In this document: in pieces, positions 17,581 through 26,742 of the stretch | Layout: every line of letters starts with the position of its first letter | How positions within the stretch are numbered: position 1 is the first letter of the stretch | NCBI RefSeq assembly: GCF_004327335.1 | Contig: NZ_QJUO01000027.1 | Location: forward strand, 1-60,684 | DNA from: Stutzerimonas kirkiae | GTDB lineage: Bacteria > Pseudomonadota > Gammaproteobacteria > Pseudomonadales > Pseudomonadaceae | DNA: 60,684 nucleotides | Direction: 5' to 3' | Program-made: the position numbers and the translations under genes | The notes under the pieces: model-generated | Seen by the model: only the letters and a program-made list of their open reading frames with translations | What the model was told of the DNA's origin: nothing | Database searches by the model: none

Positions 17581-20115
17581 CTATTCCAACACCCACTCCG
17601 CCAACTTCCCCGTCACCTGCGCCATCAGCACATTCTCGATATCCCTTGCACCCGCCGAGCTGCATTTGGCGAGCACGGCCTTGACGATGGCCGGATCGAA
17701 ATCGAACGGCTTGCCGGTGGCGGCCTTGTAGCGTTCCCGCAGTTTCTCCAGCTTGGCCTGGACGATGCCTTCCAGGGTCGCTTCGTCCAGCGGGCGGTAG
17801 GGCACCACGGTCATACGGGCGAGGAAGGCGGGGCGGAAGGTTTGTAGCAGCACCTTGCGCAGGCGTTCGCTGAAGGCGTCGCCGCCGAGCTGCTCGGGCG
17901 GGGTGTCCAGCAGCAGTTCGGCGCCGACGTTGCTGGTGGCGAGCATCACGGTGTTCTTGAAGTCCACCAGCAGGCCGGTGCCGTCTTCCATCACGCCCTT
18001 GTCGAAGACGTTGTAGAACGCCTCCAGCACGTCGGGGTGGGCCTTTTCGATTTCGTCCAGCAGCACCACGGAATAAGGACGGCGGCGCACCGCTTCGGTG
18101 AGCACGCCGCCGCTGCCGTAGCCGACGTAGCCGGGTGGGGCGCCCTTGAGCTGGCTGACGGTATGGGCTTCCTGGTATTCGGAGAGGTTGATGGCGATCA
18201 GGTTGCGTTCGCCGCCGTACAAAGCGTCTGCCAGGGCGTAGGCGGTTTCGGTCTTGCCGACGCCGGTGGGGCCGAGCAGCAGGAATACGCCGACCGGCTT
18301 GGCCGGGTCGGTGAGGCCGGCGCGGTAGGCCTGGATACGCAGGGCGATGCTGTCGAGCGCGGCCTGCTGGCCCATCACCCGTTGCCCCATGCGCTGGCCG
18401 AGGGTGCGGATGGCGTGGGCTTCGTCGGCGAGCATCTTGCCCACCGGGATGCCGGTCCAGCCGGCGATCACCGCCGCCACGCTGCGTGAGTCGACCTGTT
18501 CCGGCACCAGCGGGTCGTCCTGGCGGATGGCGTCGAGGCCGGCTTCCAGGCGTGTCAGTTCGGCGGCCAGGTGCTCGAGACGGCCATCCCGCTCTTCGTC
18601 GGGATTGTCGAGGCTGTCGGCATCGGCATCGACGCCAAGGGCCAGCAACTCCCTACGCACCGCGAGCAGTTCGCGCACGGCTTCGCGTTCTTCGTCCCAG
18701 CGGCCTTGCAGCTCGCGCATGGCCTGCCGATTGTCGCTGGCTTCGAGCTCCAGTGCGCCGATGCGCGCATGGTGTTCCAGCCCGGTGGCCTGTTCGCGGC
18801 GCAGACGCTGTAGCTCTTCTTGCAGCGCCTGTTCGCGACGGCGCAGGCTTTCCAGTTGTGGCGGCACGTCGTACTGGCCGAGGGAAACCCGGGCGCAGGC
18901 GGTGTCCAGCACGCTGATGGCCTTGTCCGGTAGCTGGCGGCCGGAGATATAGCGGTGCGAGAGTTTCACCGCGTCCTGGATGGCGGCATCCAGCACCAGT
19001 ACGCCATGGTGCTGTTCCAGCTTGGCGGCGATGCCGCGCAGCATCTCCACGGCTGTGGCCTCGTCCGGCTCCTCCACCTGCACCAACTGGAAGCGGCGCG
19101 CCAGTGCCGGGTCCTTCTCGAAGTACTTCTTGTATTCCAGCCAGGTGGTGGCGGCCAGGGTGCGCAGTTCGCCCCGGGCCAGGGCCGGCTTGAGCAGGTT
19201 GGCGGCGTCGCTGCCGCCTTCGCTGCCACCGGCGCCGATCAGCGTGTGGGCTTCGTCGATGAACAATACGGTCGGCTGCGCGCTGCTGCGCACCGCGTCG
19301 ATCACGCCCTTGAGGCGCTGTTCGAACTCGCCCTTGACCCCGGCCCCGGCCTGCAGCAGGCCCAGGTCGAGGATGCGCAGGGTGACGTCCTGCAGGGATG
19401 GCGGCACTTCGCCGGCCGCGATGCGCCGGGCCAGCCCTTCGACCACGGCGGTCTTGCCGACGCCGGGGGCGCCGACCAGGATCGGGTTGTTCTGCCGCCG
19501 GCGCAGCAGGATATCGATGCACTGGCGGATTTCCCCGTCGCGCCCGAGGATCGGGTCGATACGTCCGGCGCGGGCGTCGGCGGTAAGGTCCTGGGTGTAC
19601 TGGTCGAGGTGGGCGGTTTGCAGGGCTGGGCTGTCGGCCGGGGGCCGGGGCGTTTGCCGCTGGGGCTCCTGCTGCTGCAGGTGTTCGCGCAGGGTCTCGA
19701 GGGGTATGCGCAGCAGCGCTGGCGTGCTGTTCAGCAGCAGTACGCGGCGCTCTTCGCGGCCGAGCAGGGCAAGCAGCAACTGGCTGGGGGCGATGGCGGC
19801 CTGCCCGTCGAGGCTGGCCTGGAGCCATGCATCCTGCAGTACGCCGATGGTCTGGGCGGACAGGGCGGGGGTGCGGGTATTGCCATGCTTGAACAGTGCC
19901 TGGGCCGTTTCGAGCTCATGGGTCACGCTGGCGACCGTCAGGCCGAAGTGCGACAGCAGCCGGGCGAACGCGCCATCGTCCAGTGCCAGCAGTTCCAGCA
20001 GCAGGTGTTCCATTTCCACATAGTGGTGGGTCTGCTGGTGGCAGCGTTGCGCGGCTCGCTCCAGGGCGCTTCGGCATTCCGGGGCGAGCCGGTCGACCAG
20101 GGCGGCGAGTTCCAT
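17581..20115 (-). CDS. clpV: T6SS disassembly ATPase ClpV (TssH)
   Basis: An 844-residue double-AAA+ unfoldase that recycles contracted TssB/TssC sheath. It has an N-terminal Clp-repeat domain (residues 1-145), the first Walker A GAPGVGKT at 215-222 with LFIDEAHTLIG, a coiled M domain rich in E, R and L, and a second Walker A GPTGVGKT near residue 595 with VVLLDEIEKAH. The start at ATG 20115 gives MELAALVDRLAPECRSALER, typical of ClpV, and overlaps the tssG stop. Upstream in-frame codons are proline/arginine-rich shadow of tssG. Confidence 0.95.
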   Translation of the reverse strand: MELAALVDRLAPECRSALERAAQRCHQQTHHYVEMEHLLLELLALDDGAFARLLSHFGLTVASVTHELETAQALFKHGNTRTPALSAQTIGVLQDAWLQASLDGQAAIAPSQLLLALLGREERRVLLLNSTPALLRIPLETLREHLQQQEPQRQTPRPPADSPALQTAHLDQYTQDLTADARAGRIDPILGRDGEIRQCIDILLRRRQNNPILVGAPGVGKTAVVEGLARRIAAGEVPPSLQDVTLRILDLGLLQAGAGVKGEFEQRLKGVIDAVRSSAQPTVLFIDEAHTLIGAGGSEGGSDAANLLKPALARGELRTLAATTWLEYKKYFEKDPALARRFQLVQVEEPDEATAVEMLRGIAAKLEQHHGVLVLDAAIQDAVKLSHRYISGRQLPDKAISVLDTACARVSLGQYDVPPQLESLRRREQALQEELQRLRREQATGLEHHARIGALELEASDNRQAMRELQGRWDEEREAVRELLAVRRELLALGVDADADSLDNPDEERDGRLEHLAAELTRLEAGLDAIRQDDPLVPEQVDSRSVAAVIAGWTGIPVGKMLADEAHAIRTLGQRMGQRVMGQQAALDSIALRIQAYRAGLTDPAKPVGVFLLLGPTGVGKTETAYALADALYGGERNLIAINLSEYQEAHTVSQLKGAPPGYVGYGSGGVLTEAVRRRPYSVVLLDEIEKAHPDVLEAFYNVFDKGVMEDGTGLLVDFKNTVMLATSNVGAELLLDTPPEQLGGDAFSERLRKVLLQTFRPAFLARMTVVPYRPLDEATLEGIVQAKLEKLRERYKAATGKPFDFDPAIVKAVLAKCSSAGARDIENVLMAQVTGKLAEWVLE

Positions 20116-21155
20116 CAACCGGCCTCCGTCTTTCTCAAGTGCAGCCTGATGCGCTGTTCCGGGGCCTTTTGCGCATCCCGTCGCAGGCCGGTGTTCATAC
20201 CCAGCCGCGCACCCTGTTGGTGCCCGAGGTGGAGCGGGCTCTGGGGGCGGACGATAAGCTCGAGGCGGCAGTCCAGGTCCGTGCCGAGATATTGCGCATG
20301 CAGCTCCGCCAGGGTGGCATGGGCGCTGCCGCCAGGCAGGAAGGCCCTTGCCTGTTCCGCTTGCAGCGGGCCGAGTTGAAGGTGGAAGCCGGCCTGTTCG
20401 TCCCAGGTCCGGTATCCGGCCACGGCGTTGTGCCCGAGGCGCAGGTTGCCGGCGCCTCGTTGCAGGCGGCTGCGGCTGGCTGCAGGGATTTCTCGCCAGG
20501 CGCCTGCATAGGCCTGGCAACGGGCGGGCACTGAAAACTGCCGCTGGATAATGGCGGCGAATACGGCCAGTGGCCGGCGTTTGCCACTGAAGGCTGCCGC
20601 ACGGGCCAGGACCAGGCTATCCGGGCAGGGACCATGGGTCCGTCGAGGGAACGGCAGCAGCCCGGCCAGGGCGCGTAGCGGTTGGTCGAGCGCGGCCCGG
20701 GACGGGGGCTGGAAGCCCAACGCCAGGCGGTGCTTGCACAGCGTCCGGTAGAGCAGGCTGAGCAGGCGATGCTGGAATATATCGAAGAATTCCGCGGGGG
20801 CGTGGTCCTTCTGCCGGGTCTGTTGTCGCAGCCATTCCTGGTAGGCATAGGGCAGGGCGCCATCGGCGCCACCCAGGCCGAACATGGGGGTTTCGACGGT
20901 TATGGCGGGCTGCCCTTTTACCGGGGCCTGGGCGTCTTCATGCAGGGCGGTTATCTGGCTGGGCTCGAAGATAGCCGCCAGCGTACCGCGCAGGCGCAGG
21001 GCTTCGGTTTCCGGCTGGCTGCCCTGGCCAGGCGGTGTGGCCTGTGGCCGTTCACGTTGCAGCAGGAGCAAGGCCTGCAACCATTCGAAGGCCTGTGGCT
21101 CAGCGCGCAGGCGCTGGCTCAGACTACCAGGGGCTGGCCTGCTTGCGGGCGCCAT
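20115..21155 (-). CDS. tssG: T6SS baseplate subunit TssG
   Basis: A 346-residue protein of the TssG/ImpH/VasB family, a wedge component of the baseplate with TssE, TssF and TssK. Recognisable parts are FEWLQALLLLQRERP near residue 23, the FFDIFQHRLLSLLYR segment near 130 and the late LDCRLELIVRP strand. The start is not certain: ATG 21155 gives a short A/P/S-rich leader before SLSQRLRAEPQAFEWL and a 37-base overlap with tssF. Its stop overlaps the clpV start. Confidence 0.88.
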   Translation of the reverse strand: MAPASRPAPGSLSQRLRAEPQAFEWLQALLLLQRERPQATPPGQGSQPETEALRLRGTLAAIFEPSQITALHEDAQAPVKGQPAITVETPMFGLGGADGALPYAYQEWLRQQTRQKDHAPAEFFDIFQHRLLSLLYRTLCKHRLALGFQPPSRAALDQPLRALAGLLPFPRRTHGPCPDSLVLARAAAFSGKRRPLAVFAAIIQRQFSVPARCQAYAGAWREIPAASRSRLQRGAGNLRLGHNAVAGYRTWDEQAGFHLQLGPLQAEQARAFLPGGSAHATLAELHAQYLGTDLDCRLELIVRPQSPLHLGHQQGARLGMNTGLRRDAQKAPEQRIRLHLRKTEAG

Positions 21156-22966
21156 AGGGCGATCTCCTGGTCGGCTTGTACCAGCACCGTGCGCACGAAG
21201 CGGTTGGCATTGGCGTGGAGGGAGAAGAATTGCGCCAGTACGGCGGAGAACAGCACCGCACTGCTGCCGGTGAAGGACTCCGGCTTGAGCCGCAGGCGCA
21301 CTTCCAGGCCGTTCTGCCAGCCGCGCCAGGCATCGTCGCCGCGGTGTTCGGTCACTCGCCGGCAGTCCAGCGCCTCTATGCCCTGGATTTGCCGGAAGGC
21401 CTCGGGGGTTTCGCTCAGGTTGTGCAGGGCGAGCATTTCGCGCAGGGCTTCCAGGGCTCGCGGGCCTTCGCTGAGGGAGGCATGGTTGAGGGTCAATTGC
21501 GAGACCAGCCGCCAGCGCGACGGGCCGTCCAGCGCTGGCTGATATTGCCGGCTGGGTGTCTTGCGCAGATGCACATTGCCCACCGGCCCCGGGCGCTCGA
21601 AGTGCAACTGCGTTCCCGCCGGCAGGCGCTCGGCAAGGTGGCGGTTGGTGCACAGCAGGTCGGCGCTGAGGGTCTGCTCCGCTGCCGCTTCCCGGGGGTT
21701 GAAGTCGTTGTCCACCAGGCTCAGCAGCAGGTCGCTGCCTTGCCGTCCGGGTGTCATGCCCTGCACACGGCGGGCATGCCAGTAGAGGGGGGCGCCGCTG
21801 GCGGCATGTTGCCAGCCATGGTAGGGCGCCATGGGCCGCGCGCCATTCGCGCCGCTGGCCTGCAGGTTGCGGATGCTATGGATTTCCGTCGCTTCTTCGC
21901 GGTAGGCGTCGGCCACCAGGCGGTATTCGCTACGGGTTCCGTCCGGGCGCAGGGGTTCGGATATCCGCGAGAACAGGTTGACCACCGGGACGCAGCCCAG
22001 CGCCAGGTCGCCAGCCTGCAGGTCCAGGTACCGGGGCGGCTCATGCGCGAACAGTAGATGAATGCATAGTTGTCTGCCGCTGATCTTCCCGGCCTGGATG
22101 GGGAGGTCGAAAAAGGCGAATTTTTCCGGGAAGGTGAAATATTCCGCCAGCAGTTGCAGGCCCGGAGCGGTGCAGTCGTCCTCCGGCAGCAGCGACTGGC
22201 CGGCCGCGAAGCCGACGGCTACGGGGCTGCCGTCGAGCGGAGATTGCTCGTCCTCGCTCGGCCCCTGGGTGATGCCAGTGGCATGGGCGCCAAGCAGGTC
22301 ATACAGCAGGGCATTGGTGATGCTGGAGGCCGACGACAGGTGTATCCGCAGTCGCTCGATTTCCAGCGATGGCCAGTCGTAGCCCTCCAGGCATTGCAGG
22401 ACGATGCGCAACGCACTGCGCGGCGCCTTTGTTTGCGCGGGGTAATCCAGGGGCAGCCTGGCGCAGGTTTCCTCGGCATCGAGCAGGCGGGCCTCGGTGA
22501 TCTCGATCGGCCACAGGGTCAGGTGGTCGGTGGTGCGAAAGTGCAGGGTCTGCCCGTGCAGGTTGCCGTGCTGGGCGAGGGGGTCGCGCTCGTTCACCGT
22601 GGTGAACAGAGGGGTGCCGCGTGCGATTGGGTAGCCTTGCGCAAGGTTGCCCTTGTGCAGGTCCGGCGTGAACTGGGCGATGGCGCAGGATGGAAAGGGC
22701 CGCAGGGCGTGGGGGTAGAGCTGTTCCAGCAGCGCGTCGCTGAACTGCGCGTAATCATCGTCAAGGCGCCGCTGCAGGCGGGCGGTGAGGAAGGCGAAGC
22801 CCTCCAGCAGGCGTTCGACGTGCGGATCGTTGCACTCATCGGCCCCCAGTTCCAGGCGCTGGGCAACCTTGGGGTAGCGTTCGGCGAAGCCAGCGCCGGC
22901 GTGTCGCAGCCAGGTCAGTTCGCGCTGGTAGTGCGCCAGCAACTCGTCGTCGATCGAGTCACTCAT
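21119..22966 (-). CDS. tssF: T6SS baseplate subunit TssF
   Basis: A 615-residue TssF/ImpG/VasA protein, the largest wedge subunit. The N-terminus is diagnostic: LLAHYQRELTWLRHAGAGFA, then YPKVAQRLELG and a DPHVERLLEGFAFLTARLQ stretch. The ATG at 22966 is preceded by GGAGG six bases upstream. It overlaps the tssE end by 8 bases and the tssG start by 37. Confidence 0.94.
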   Translation of the reverse strand: MSDSIDDELLAHYQRELTWLRHAGAGFAERYPKVAQRLELGADECNDPHVERLLEGFAFLTARLQRRLDDDYAQFSDALLEQLYPHALRPFPSCAIAQFTPDLHKGNLAQGYPIARGTPLFTTVNERDPLAQHGNLHGQTLHFRTTDHLTLWPIEITEARLLDAEETCARLPLDYPAQTKAPRSALRIVLQCLEGYDWPSLEIERLRIHLSSASSITNALLYDLLGAHATGITQGPSEDEQSPLDGSPVAVGFAAGQSLLPEDDCTAPGLQLLAEYFTFPEKFAFFDLPIQAGKISGRQLCIHLLFAHEPPRYLDLQAGDLALGCVPVVNLFSRISEPLRPDGTRSEYRLVADAYREEATEIHSIRNLQASGANGARPMAPYHGWQHAASGAPLYWHARRVQGMTPGRQGSDLLLSLVDNDFNPREAAAEQTLSADLLCTNRHLAERLPAGTQLHFERPGPVGNVHLRKTPSRQYQPALDGPSRWRLVSQLTLNHASLSEGPRALEALREMLALHNLSETPEAFRQIQGIEALDCRRVTEHRGDDAWRGWQNGLEVRLRLKPESFTGSSAVLFSAVLAQFFSLHANANRFVRTVLVQADQEIALWRPQAGQPLVV

Positions 22967-23390
22967 GGTGTACCTCCACTGTTTCGCCCTCTCGAGAGAC
23001 CACGAAGAGTGCCGGCCAGCGCTGGCCGCCCTGGCGTAACTGGCCATGCAGGCGGAGGTGGAGTCGCTGTGGGCGGCACGGATCGTGTTGCACTTCTATG
23101 GAGGACAGTTGCAGACGCGGTTCGAAGCGTTCGATGGCCTGGCGCAGGGCGCGGGCCAGGTATCGCCGGTCGCTCTCGTGCCCACTCTGGAACATCGTCC
23201 AGTCGGCCAGTCCGTAGCCGAGGATGCCGGGGGCGTTGCCGGCCAGGGCATGCCCGCAACGGGTATTGAGCAGGCGCTCCAGCTCCCCGGCCACCGACGC
23301 CGCCATGGCCGTGCGGTCGAACACCTCGTCCACCTGGCGCAGACGCTCGAACAGCGGGGCGCGCAATTCGCTCTGGCGCATGCTGGCCAT
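22959..23390 (-). CDS. tssE: T6SS baseplate subunit TssE (gp25-like)
   Basis: A 143-residue gp25/lysozyme-like baseplate protein. It shows SELRAPLFERLRQVDE at the start, an N-terminal helix, NTRCGHALAGNAPGILGYGLADW in the middle and the IERFEPRLQLSSIEV strand typical of the family. It connects the baseplate to the first sheath ring. It begins six bases after the hcp stop and overlaps tssF. Confidence 0.93.
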   Translation of the reverse strand: MASMRQSELRAPLFERLRQVDEVFDRTAMAASVAGELERLLNTRCGHALAGNAPGILGYGLADWTMFQSGHESDRRYLARALRQAIERFEPRLQLSSIEVQHDPCRPQRLHLRLHGQLRQGGQRWPALFVVSREGETVEVHHE

Positions 23391-23396
23391 CGCTTA

Positions 23397-23894
23397 TCAA
23401 CTGGCCAGCTTGTTGGCGGCCAGGTCCCAGGTCGAGGCGGAAGTACCTTCCTTGCTGCCGTCGTCCTTCTGGGCGGTCAGTTCCCATTTGATCTTGGTGA
23501 AGTTCAGCGACAGGGTTTCCACCGGCTTGCCCCCGGCCCCGCCGCTGACGCTGACGTTGGACAGCACGACGTTGTCCAGCGTGTAGACGATGAAGGGCAT
23601 GATCTTGCCATCGCTCTCGGCGGCATTGCGGCCAATGGTGATGGTGGCGCTGGGAATGGCCTTGCCCGAGCAGCAGTACTCGTTGAGGGTCGGGGTCGAG
23701 GTGTCGACGAACTTGGTCAGGGTGAATTCGCCGATATGCGGTTTGCCGGAGGTCCGCTCCGAGTTGCTGACGTCGTTGGTCACCTGCATCGCCACGTTGT
23801 GGCTGTAGGACATGATTTCGATCTTGTTTTCGTAGCCGCTGATCTGGCTGGTGCCTTTGATATCGTCGCCAAGGTCGAGAATGATCGCATCCAT
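23397..23894 (-). CDS. hcp: T6SS tube protein Hcp (TssD)
   Basis: A 165-residue Hcp, the ring protein of the inner tube and a carrier of small effectors. The family pattern is present: DAIILDLGDDIKGTSQ at the start, then KIEIMSYSHNVAMQVTND, FTLTKFVDTSTPTLNEYCCSG and the late ETLSLNFTKIKWELT strand. The start is ATG 23894. A 75-base gap with no obvious terminator separates it from tssC, and a GGGGAGG stretch lies upstream, so it may be strongly translated. Confidence 0.95.
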   Translation of the reverse strand: MDAIILDLGDDIKGTSQISGYENKIEIMSYSHNVAMQVTNDVSNSERTSGKPHIGEFTLTKFVDTSTPTLNEYCCSGKAIPSATITIGRNAAESDGKIMPFIVYTLDNVVLSNVSVSGGAGGKPVETLSLNFTKIKWELTAQKDDGSKEGTSASTWDLAANKLAS

Positions 23895-23969
23895 CGTATG
23901 GAACTCCGCTGTAGCTGAAGGGGAGGAAAAGGCTCACAGGCTGGCGGTCGGGGCAGCCGGCAGCGTGTT

Positions 23970-25454
23970 TCAGGCCGCTACCGGCGGTGGCAGGTCGGCC
24001 ACCAGGCGGATCGAGGCGGTCAGCTCTTCCAGTTGGAAATGCGGGCGCAGGAATACCGTCGCCCGGTAGGTGCCCGGCTTGCCGGCCACCTCGACGACGT
24101 CGATGCGCGCTTCGCGCAGCGGGTATTGCGCCTTGATCTGCTGCGGCGCGTTGTCATTGATCAACACATAGTCGGCGATCCAGTTGTTGAGGTAGCTCTG
24201 CACGTTGTCGCGGGTCATGAAGCTGCCGACCTTGTCGCGCATGATCACCTTCAGGTAGTGGGCGAATCGCGAGGCCGCCAGTACATAGGGCAGCATGGCC
24301 GAGATACGTGCGTTGGCGTTAGCTTCGCTGGTGTTGTAGAGCCTCGGCTTGTTGGTGCTCTGGGCGCCGAAGAACACGGCGAGGCTGGTGTTCTTCTTGT
24401 GACACAGGGCGATGAAACCGAGGTCGTTGAGTTCCTTCTCACGCCGGTCGGTGATGGCGACTTCGGTGGGGCACTTCAGCGAAATGTCGCCCGCCGCCGC
24501 CCGGAAGCTGTGGGCCGGCAGGTTCTCCACCGCGCCGCCGCCTTCCACGCCCCTGATGGCGGCGCACCAGCCGTATTTGGCGAAGGCATCGGTGATGCGT
24601 TGCGCCATCAGCCAGGCGGCATTGCCCCACAGGTACTTGCCGTGGTCCGTGCCATCGACCTTCTCGACGAAGTTCATGCCGCTTACCGGGCTGGTCTCCG
24701 GGCCATAGGGCAGGCGCAGCAGGTAATGGGGCAGCACCAGGGAGACATAGCGTGAATCCTCGCGCTCGCGGAAAGCGCGCCAGCCGACCATGTCCTGGCT
24801 CTCGAATATCTTGCTCAGGTCACGTGGCACGGCCAGGTCGGTGAAGCTTTCCAGGTCGAACAGGCTGGGGTGCGCCGCGGCGATGAAGGGCGCGTGGGCG
24901 GCGGCCGCGACTTCCGACAGTTTGCCCAGCAGGGCGATGTCCGCGGGGTTGCGGCCGAACGCGTAGTCGCCCACCAGCAGGCTGTAGGGGTTGCCGCCGA
25001 AGGTCCCGTACTCTTCCTCGTAGATTTTCTTGAACAGCGCGCTCTGGTCGAACTCGATGGCCTTTTCCAGATCCTTCTGCAGGTCATCGCGGCTGACGTT
25101 GAGCAGTCGCAGTTTCAGTCGCGAACTGGTCTCGGTGTTCTGCACCAGTTGGTGCAGACCGCGCCAGGACGCTTCCAGTGCCTGGAAGGCGGGGGCGTGG
25201 AGGATTTCGTTCAACTGGTCGCCGATCAACTGGTCGATCTCGGCGATGCGCTGGTTGATCATGGCCACCGTGTTCTTGCTGGCGAGCATTTTCTTGTCGA
25301 GCACCTGGCCGGCGAATTCGCCGAGCATTTCCCGGGCCGACTGTTGCTGGCTGTCATCGGGGGCCATGCGGCCTTCCTGGATGATGCGCTGCAGCACGGA
25401 GAGGGTCTGGGTGCCTGCCTCGGTTGCGGATGCTGCGGATTTCTTGCTGGGCAT
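23970..25454 (-). CDS. tssC: T6SS contractile sheath large subunit TssC
   Basis: A 494-residue sheath subunit (VipB/ImpD family). Typical segments are MINQRIAEIDQLIGDQLNEI (helix in the N-terminal domain), ASWRGLHQLVQNTETSSRLK, the YGTFGGNPYSLLVGDYAF block and the C-terminal VFLRPHFQLEELTASIRLV strand shared across neighbouring subunits. It forms the sheath with TssB, encoded 24 bases upstream. Confidence 0.96.
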   Translation of the reverse strand: MPSKKSAASATEAGTQTLSVLQRIIQEGRMAPDDSQQQSAREMLGEFAGQVLDKKMLASKNTVAMINQRIAEIDQLIGDQLNEILHAPAFQALEASWRGLHQLVQNTETSSRLKLRLLNVSRDDLQKDLEKAIEFDQSALFKKIYEEEYGTFGGNPYSLLVGDYAFGRNPADIALLGKLSEVAAAAHAPFIAAAHPSLFDLESFTDLAVPRDLSKIFESQDMVGWRAFREREDSRYVSLVLPHYLLRLPYGPETSPVSGMNFVEKVDGTDHGKYLWGNAAWLMAQRITDAFAKYGWCAAIRGVEGGGAVENLPAHSFRAAAGDISLKCPTEVAITDRREKELNDLGFIALCHKKNTSLAVFFGAQSTNKPRLYNTSEANANARISAMLPYVLAASRFAHYLKVIMRDKVGSFMTRDNVQSYLNNWIADYVLINDNAPQQIKAQYPLREARIDVVEVAGKPGTYRATVFLRPHFQLEELTASIRLVADLPPPVAA

Positions 25455-25478
25455 GGTCGGTTACTCCGGGGCGGGGGA

Positions 25479-26018
25479 TCAGGCGGTTGGCTCAGTCGGT
25501 TCGGTGCCGGGCTGCTCTGCGCTGTCGGCGGTGGACGAGGAGTCCCTGATGGCCTGCAGCCCTTCGGTGTTGTCCACGACTTCCTGCAGCAGTTGCTCCA
25601 GTTCGTCGTTGCCGTCCAGCTTGGTCAGCAGGTCGCGCAGTCGCTGGCGTGTTTCGAAGAGATTCTTCAGTGCCGGGACCTGATTGACGATGCTGACCGG
25701 ATCGAAGGCGTCGATAGAGTCGAAGGTCAGCGCCAGGTTGAGCGTGTCGTCGCCGCCGAGTGTGTCATCCACCTGCAGGGTGAGCCGGGGACTGCTGGAG
25801 CGCAGGACCTCGTTGAAGTTGTCGCGGTCGATTTCGACGAAACGGCGCTCGCCCAGTTTGGGCAGGGGGTGCTCGGGGGTTCCGGAAAGGTCGGCGAGGA
25901 TGCCGACGACCAGTGGCAATTCCTTTTTCTCGATGGCGTCGCCGATTTCCACGTCATAGGTGATCTGGACGCGAGGGGGGCGTACGCGGTCGAGTCTGTG
26001 CTGCGTGCTTTCGGCCAT
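25479..26018 (-). CDS. tssB: T6SS contractile sheath small subunit TssB
   Basis: A 179-residue sheath subunit (VipA/ImpB family), with the N-terminal RVQITYDVEIGDAIEKKELP and PLVVGILADLSG strands and the FVEIDRDNFNEVL helix. I start at ATG 26018 (MAESTQHRLDRV); an in-frame ATG 11 codons earlier is less likely. It is the first gene of the leftward T6SS arm, facing the divergent control region. Confidence 0.95.
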   Translation of the reverse strand: MAESTQHRLDRVRPPRVQITYDVEIGDAIEKKELPLVVGILADLSGTPEHPLPKLGERRFVEIDRDNFNEVLRSSSPRLTLQVDDTLGGDDTLNLALTFDSIDAFDPVSIVNQVPALKNLFETRQRLRDLLTKLDGNDELEQLLQEVVDNTEGLQAIRDSSSTADSAEQPGTEPTEPTA

Positions 26019-26230
26019 GAGGGCGAACTCCGAGACGGTTGGCTCGAGCACGCGAAGAAGTGTCGGCGTGCTCCTTCACTGGATTGCGCGCATGACAGGA
26101 TGAGGGTATTCACGCCTGTCCGTGGCGATCCGGTAATCCGAAAAACGGACTACCCAACTACGGTAGAACAGGTTTATAAAAACGCAAATAAAACTTTTTT
26201 CTGACAGAAAAACTACATGGACGTTCGAAA
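26019..26230. promoter_or_regulatory. divergent control region of the T6SS arms
   Basis: This 212-base A+T-richer gap separates tssB (leftward) from tssJ (rightward) and must hold both promoters. Two palindromes stand out: GGTAATCCG (26132-26140) with CGGACTACC (26146-26154), 9-bp arms with one mismatch around AAAAA; and a perfect 17-base palindrome TTTTTCTGACAGAAAAA (26196-26212), 18 bases before the tssJ start. TATAAA at 26175-26180 is a possible -10 element. I could not find a convincing sigma-54 -24/-12 pair. Confidence 0.5.
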
Positions 26231-26689
26231 ATGGCCTCGAATTTCAAATGGTTTCCATGCATCCTGTCGCTCGTGCTGTCGACCGGCTGTGCCTGGTTCG
26301 GGCCCGCTATCGAGCTGAAGAGCCTGACGCTCGATGTGGCGAGCAGGGCCAACGATGATTTGCCCATCGCGGTCGATTTCGTCGCCGTGACGGAGCCACG
26401 GTTGCTGGAAACACTGGCAGGAATCAGCGCGCGGCAATGGTTCGCCGAGCGTGAGCAATACCGGCGCGATCATCCGCACATGCTTTCGGTGTGGAGCCTG
26501 GAACTGGTGCCCGGGCAATTCATGGACGCGCGCGATTTCCCGTTTTCCGGGCAACGTGCGGCGGGGCTGCTGGTCTTTGCCGATTATGCGACGCCCGGGG
26601 CGCACCGCCTGCGGCTGGAGGGGCGGCGCAAGGTCTGGTTGCGTTTCGATGGCAGGGAAATGCGTGTGCTGGAGGTGAGCGACCGCTGA
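26231..26689 (+). CDS. tssJ: T6SS outer-membrane lipoprotein TssJ
   Basis: A 152-residue lipoprotein with signal peptide and lipobox LSTGC, so C20 would be acylated. The mature part is a small beta sandwich with SLTLDVASRANDD, a strand typical of TssJ/VasD, and the late GQRAAGLLVFADYATPG. TssJ anchors the TssM-TssL membrane complex to the outer membrane. Sequence similarity in this family is low, so the assignment rests on the lipobox, size and its place before tssK. Confidence 0.85.
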   Translation: MASNFKWFPCILSLVLSTGCAWFGPAIELKSLTLDVASRANDDLPIAVDFVAVTEPRLLETLAGISARQWFAEREQYRRDHPHMLSVWSLELVPGQFMDARDFPFSGQRAAGLLVFADYATPGAHRLRLEGRRKVWLRFDGREMRVLEVSDR

Positions 26690-26742
26690 GTCGCGGTGGG
26701 CCGGCGGCCAATGACAGTCTGGATGTCGAAGGGAGAAGTACT

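Noticed and set aside
18955..20379. 474-codon open frame antisense to clpV
   Set aside because: Mirror of the ClpV coding strand; no family resemblance, no ribosome binding site.
26019..26230. Sigma-54 (-24/-12) promoter for the T6SS arms
   Set aside because: No TGGCAC-N5-TTGC-like pair with correct spacing could be found on either strand.
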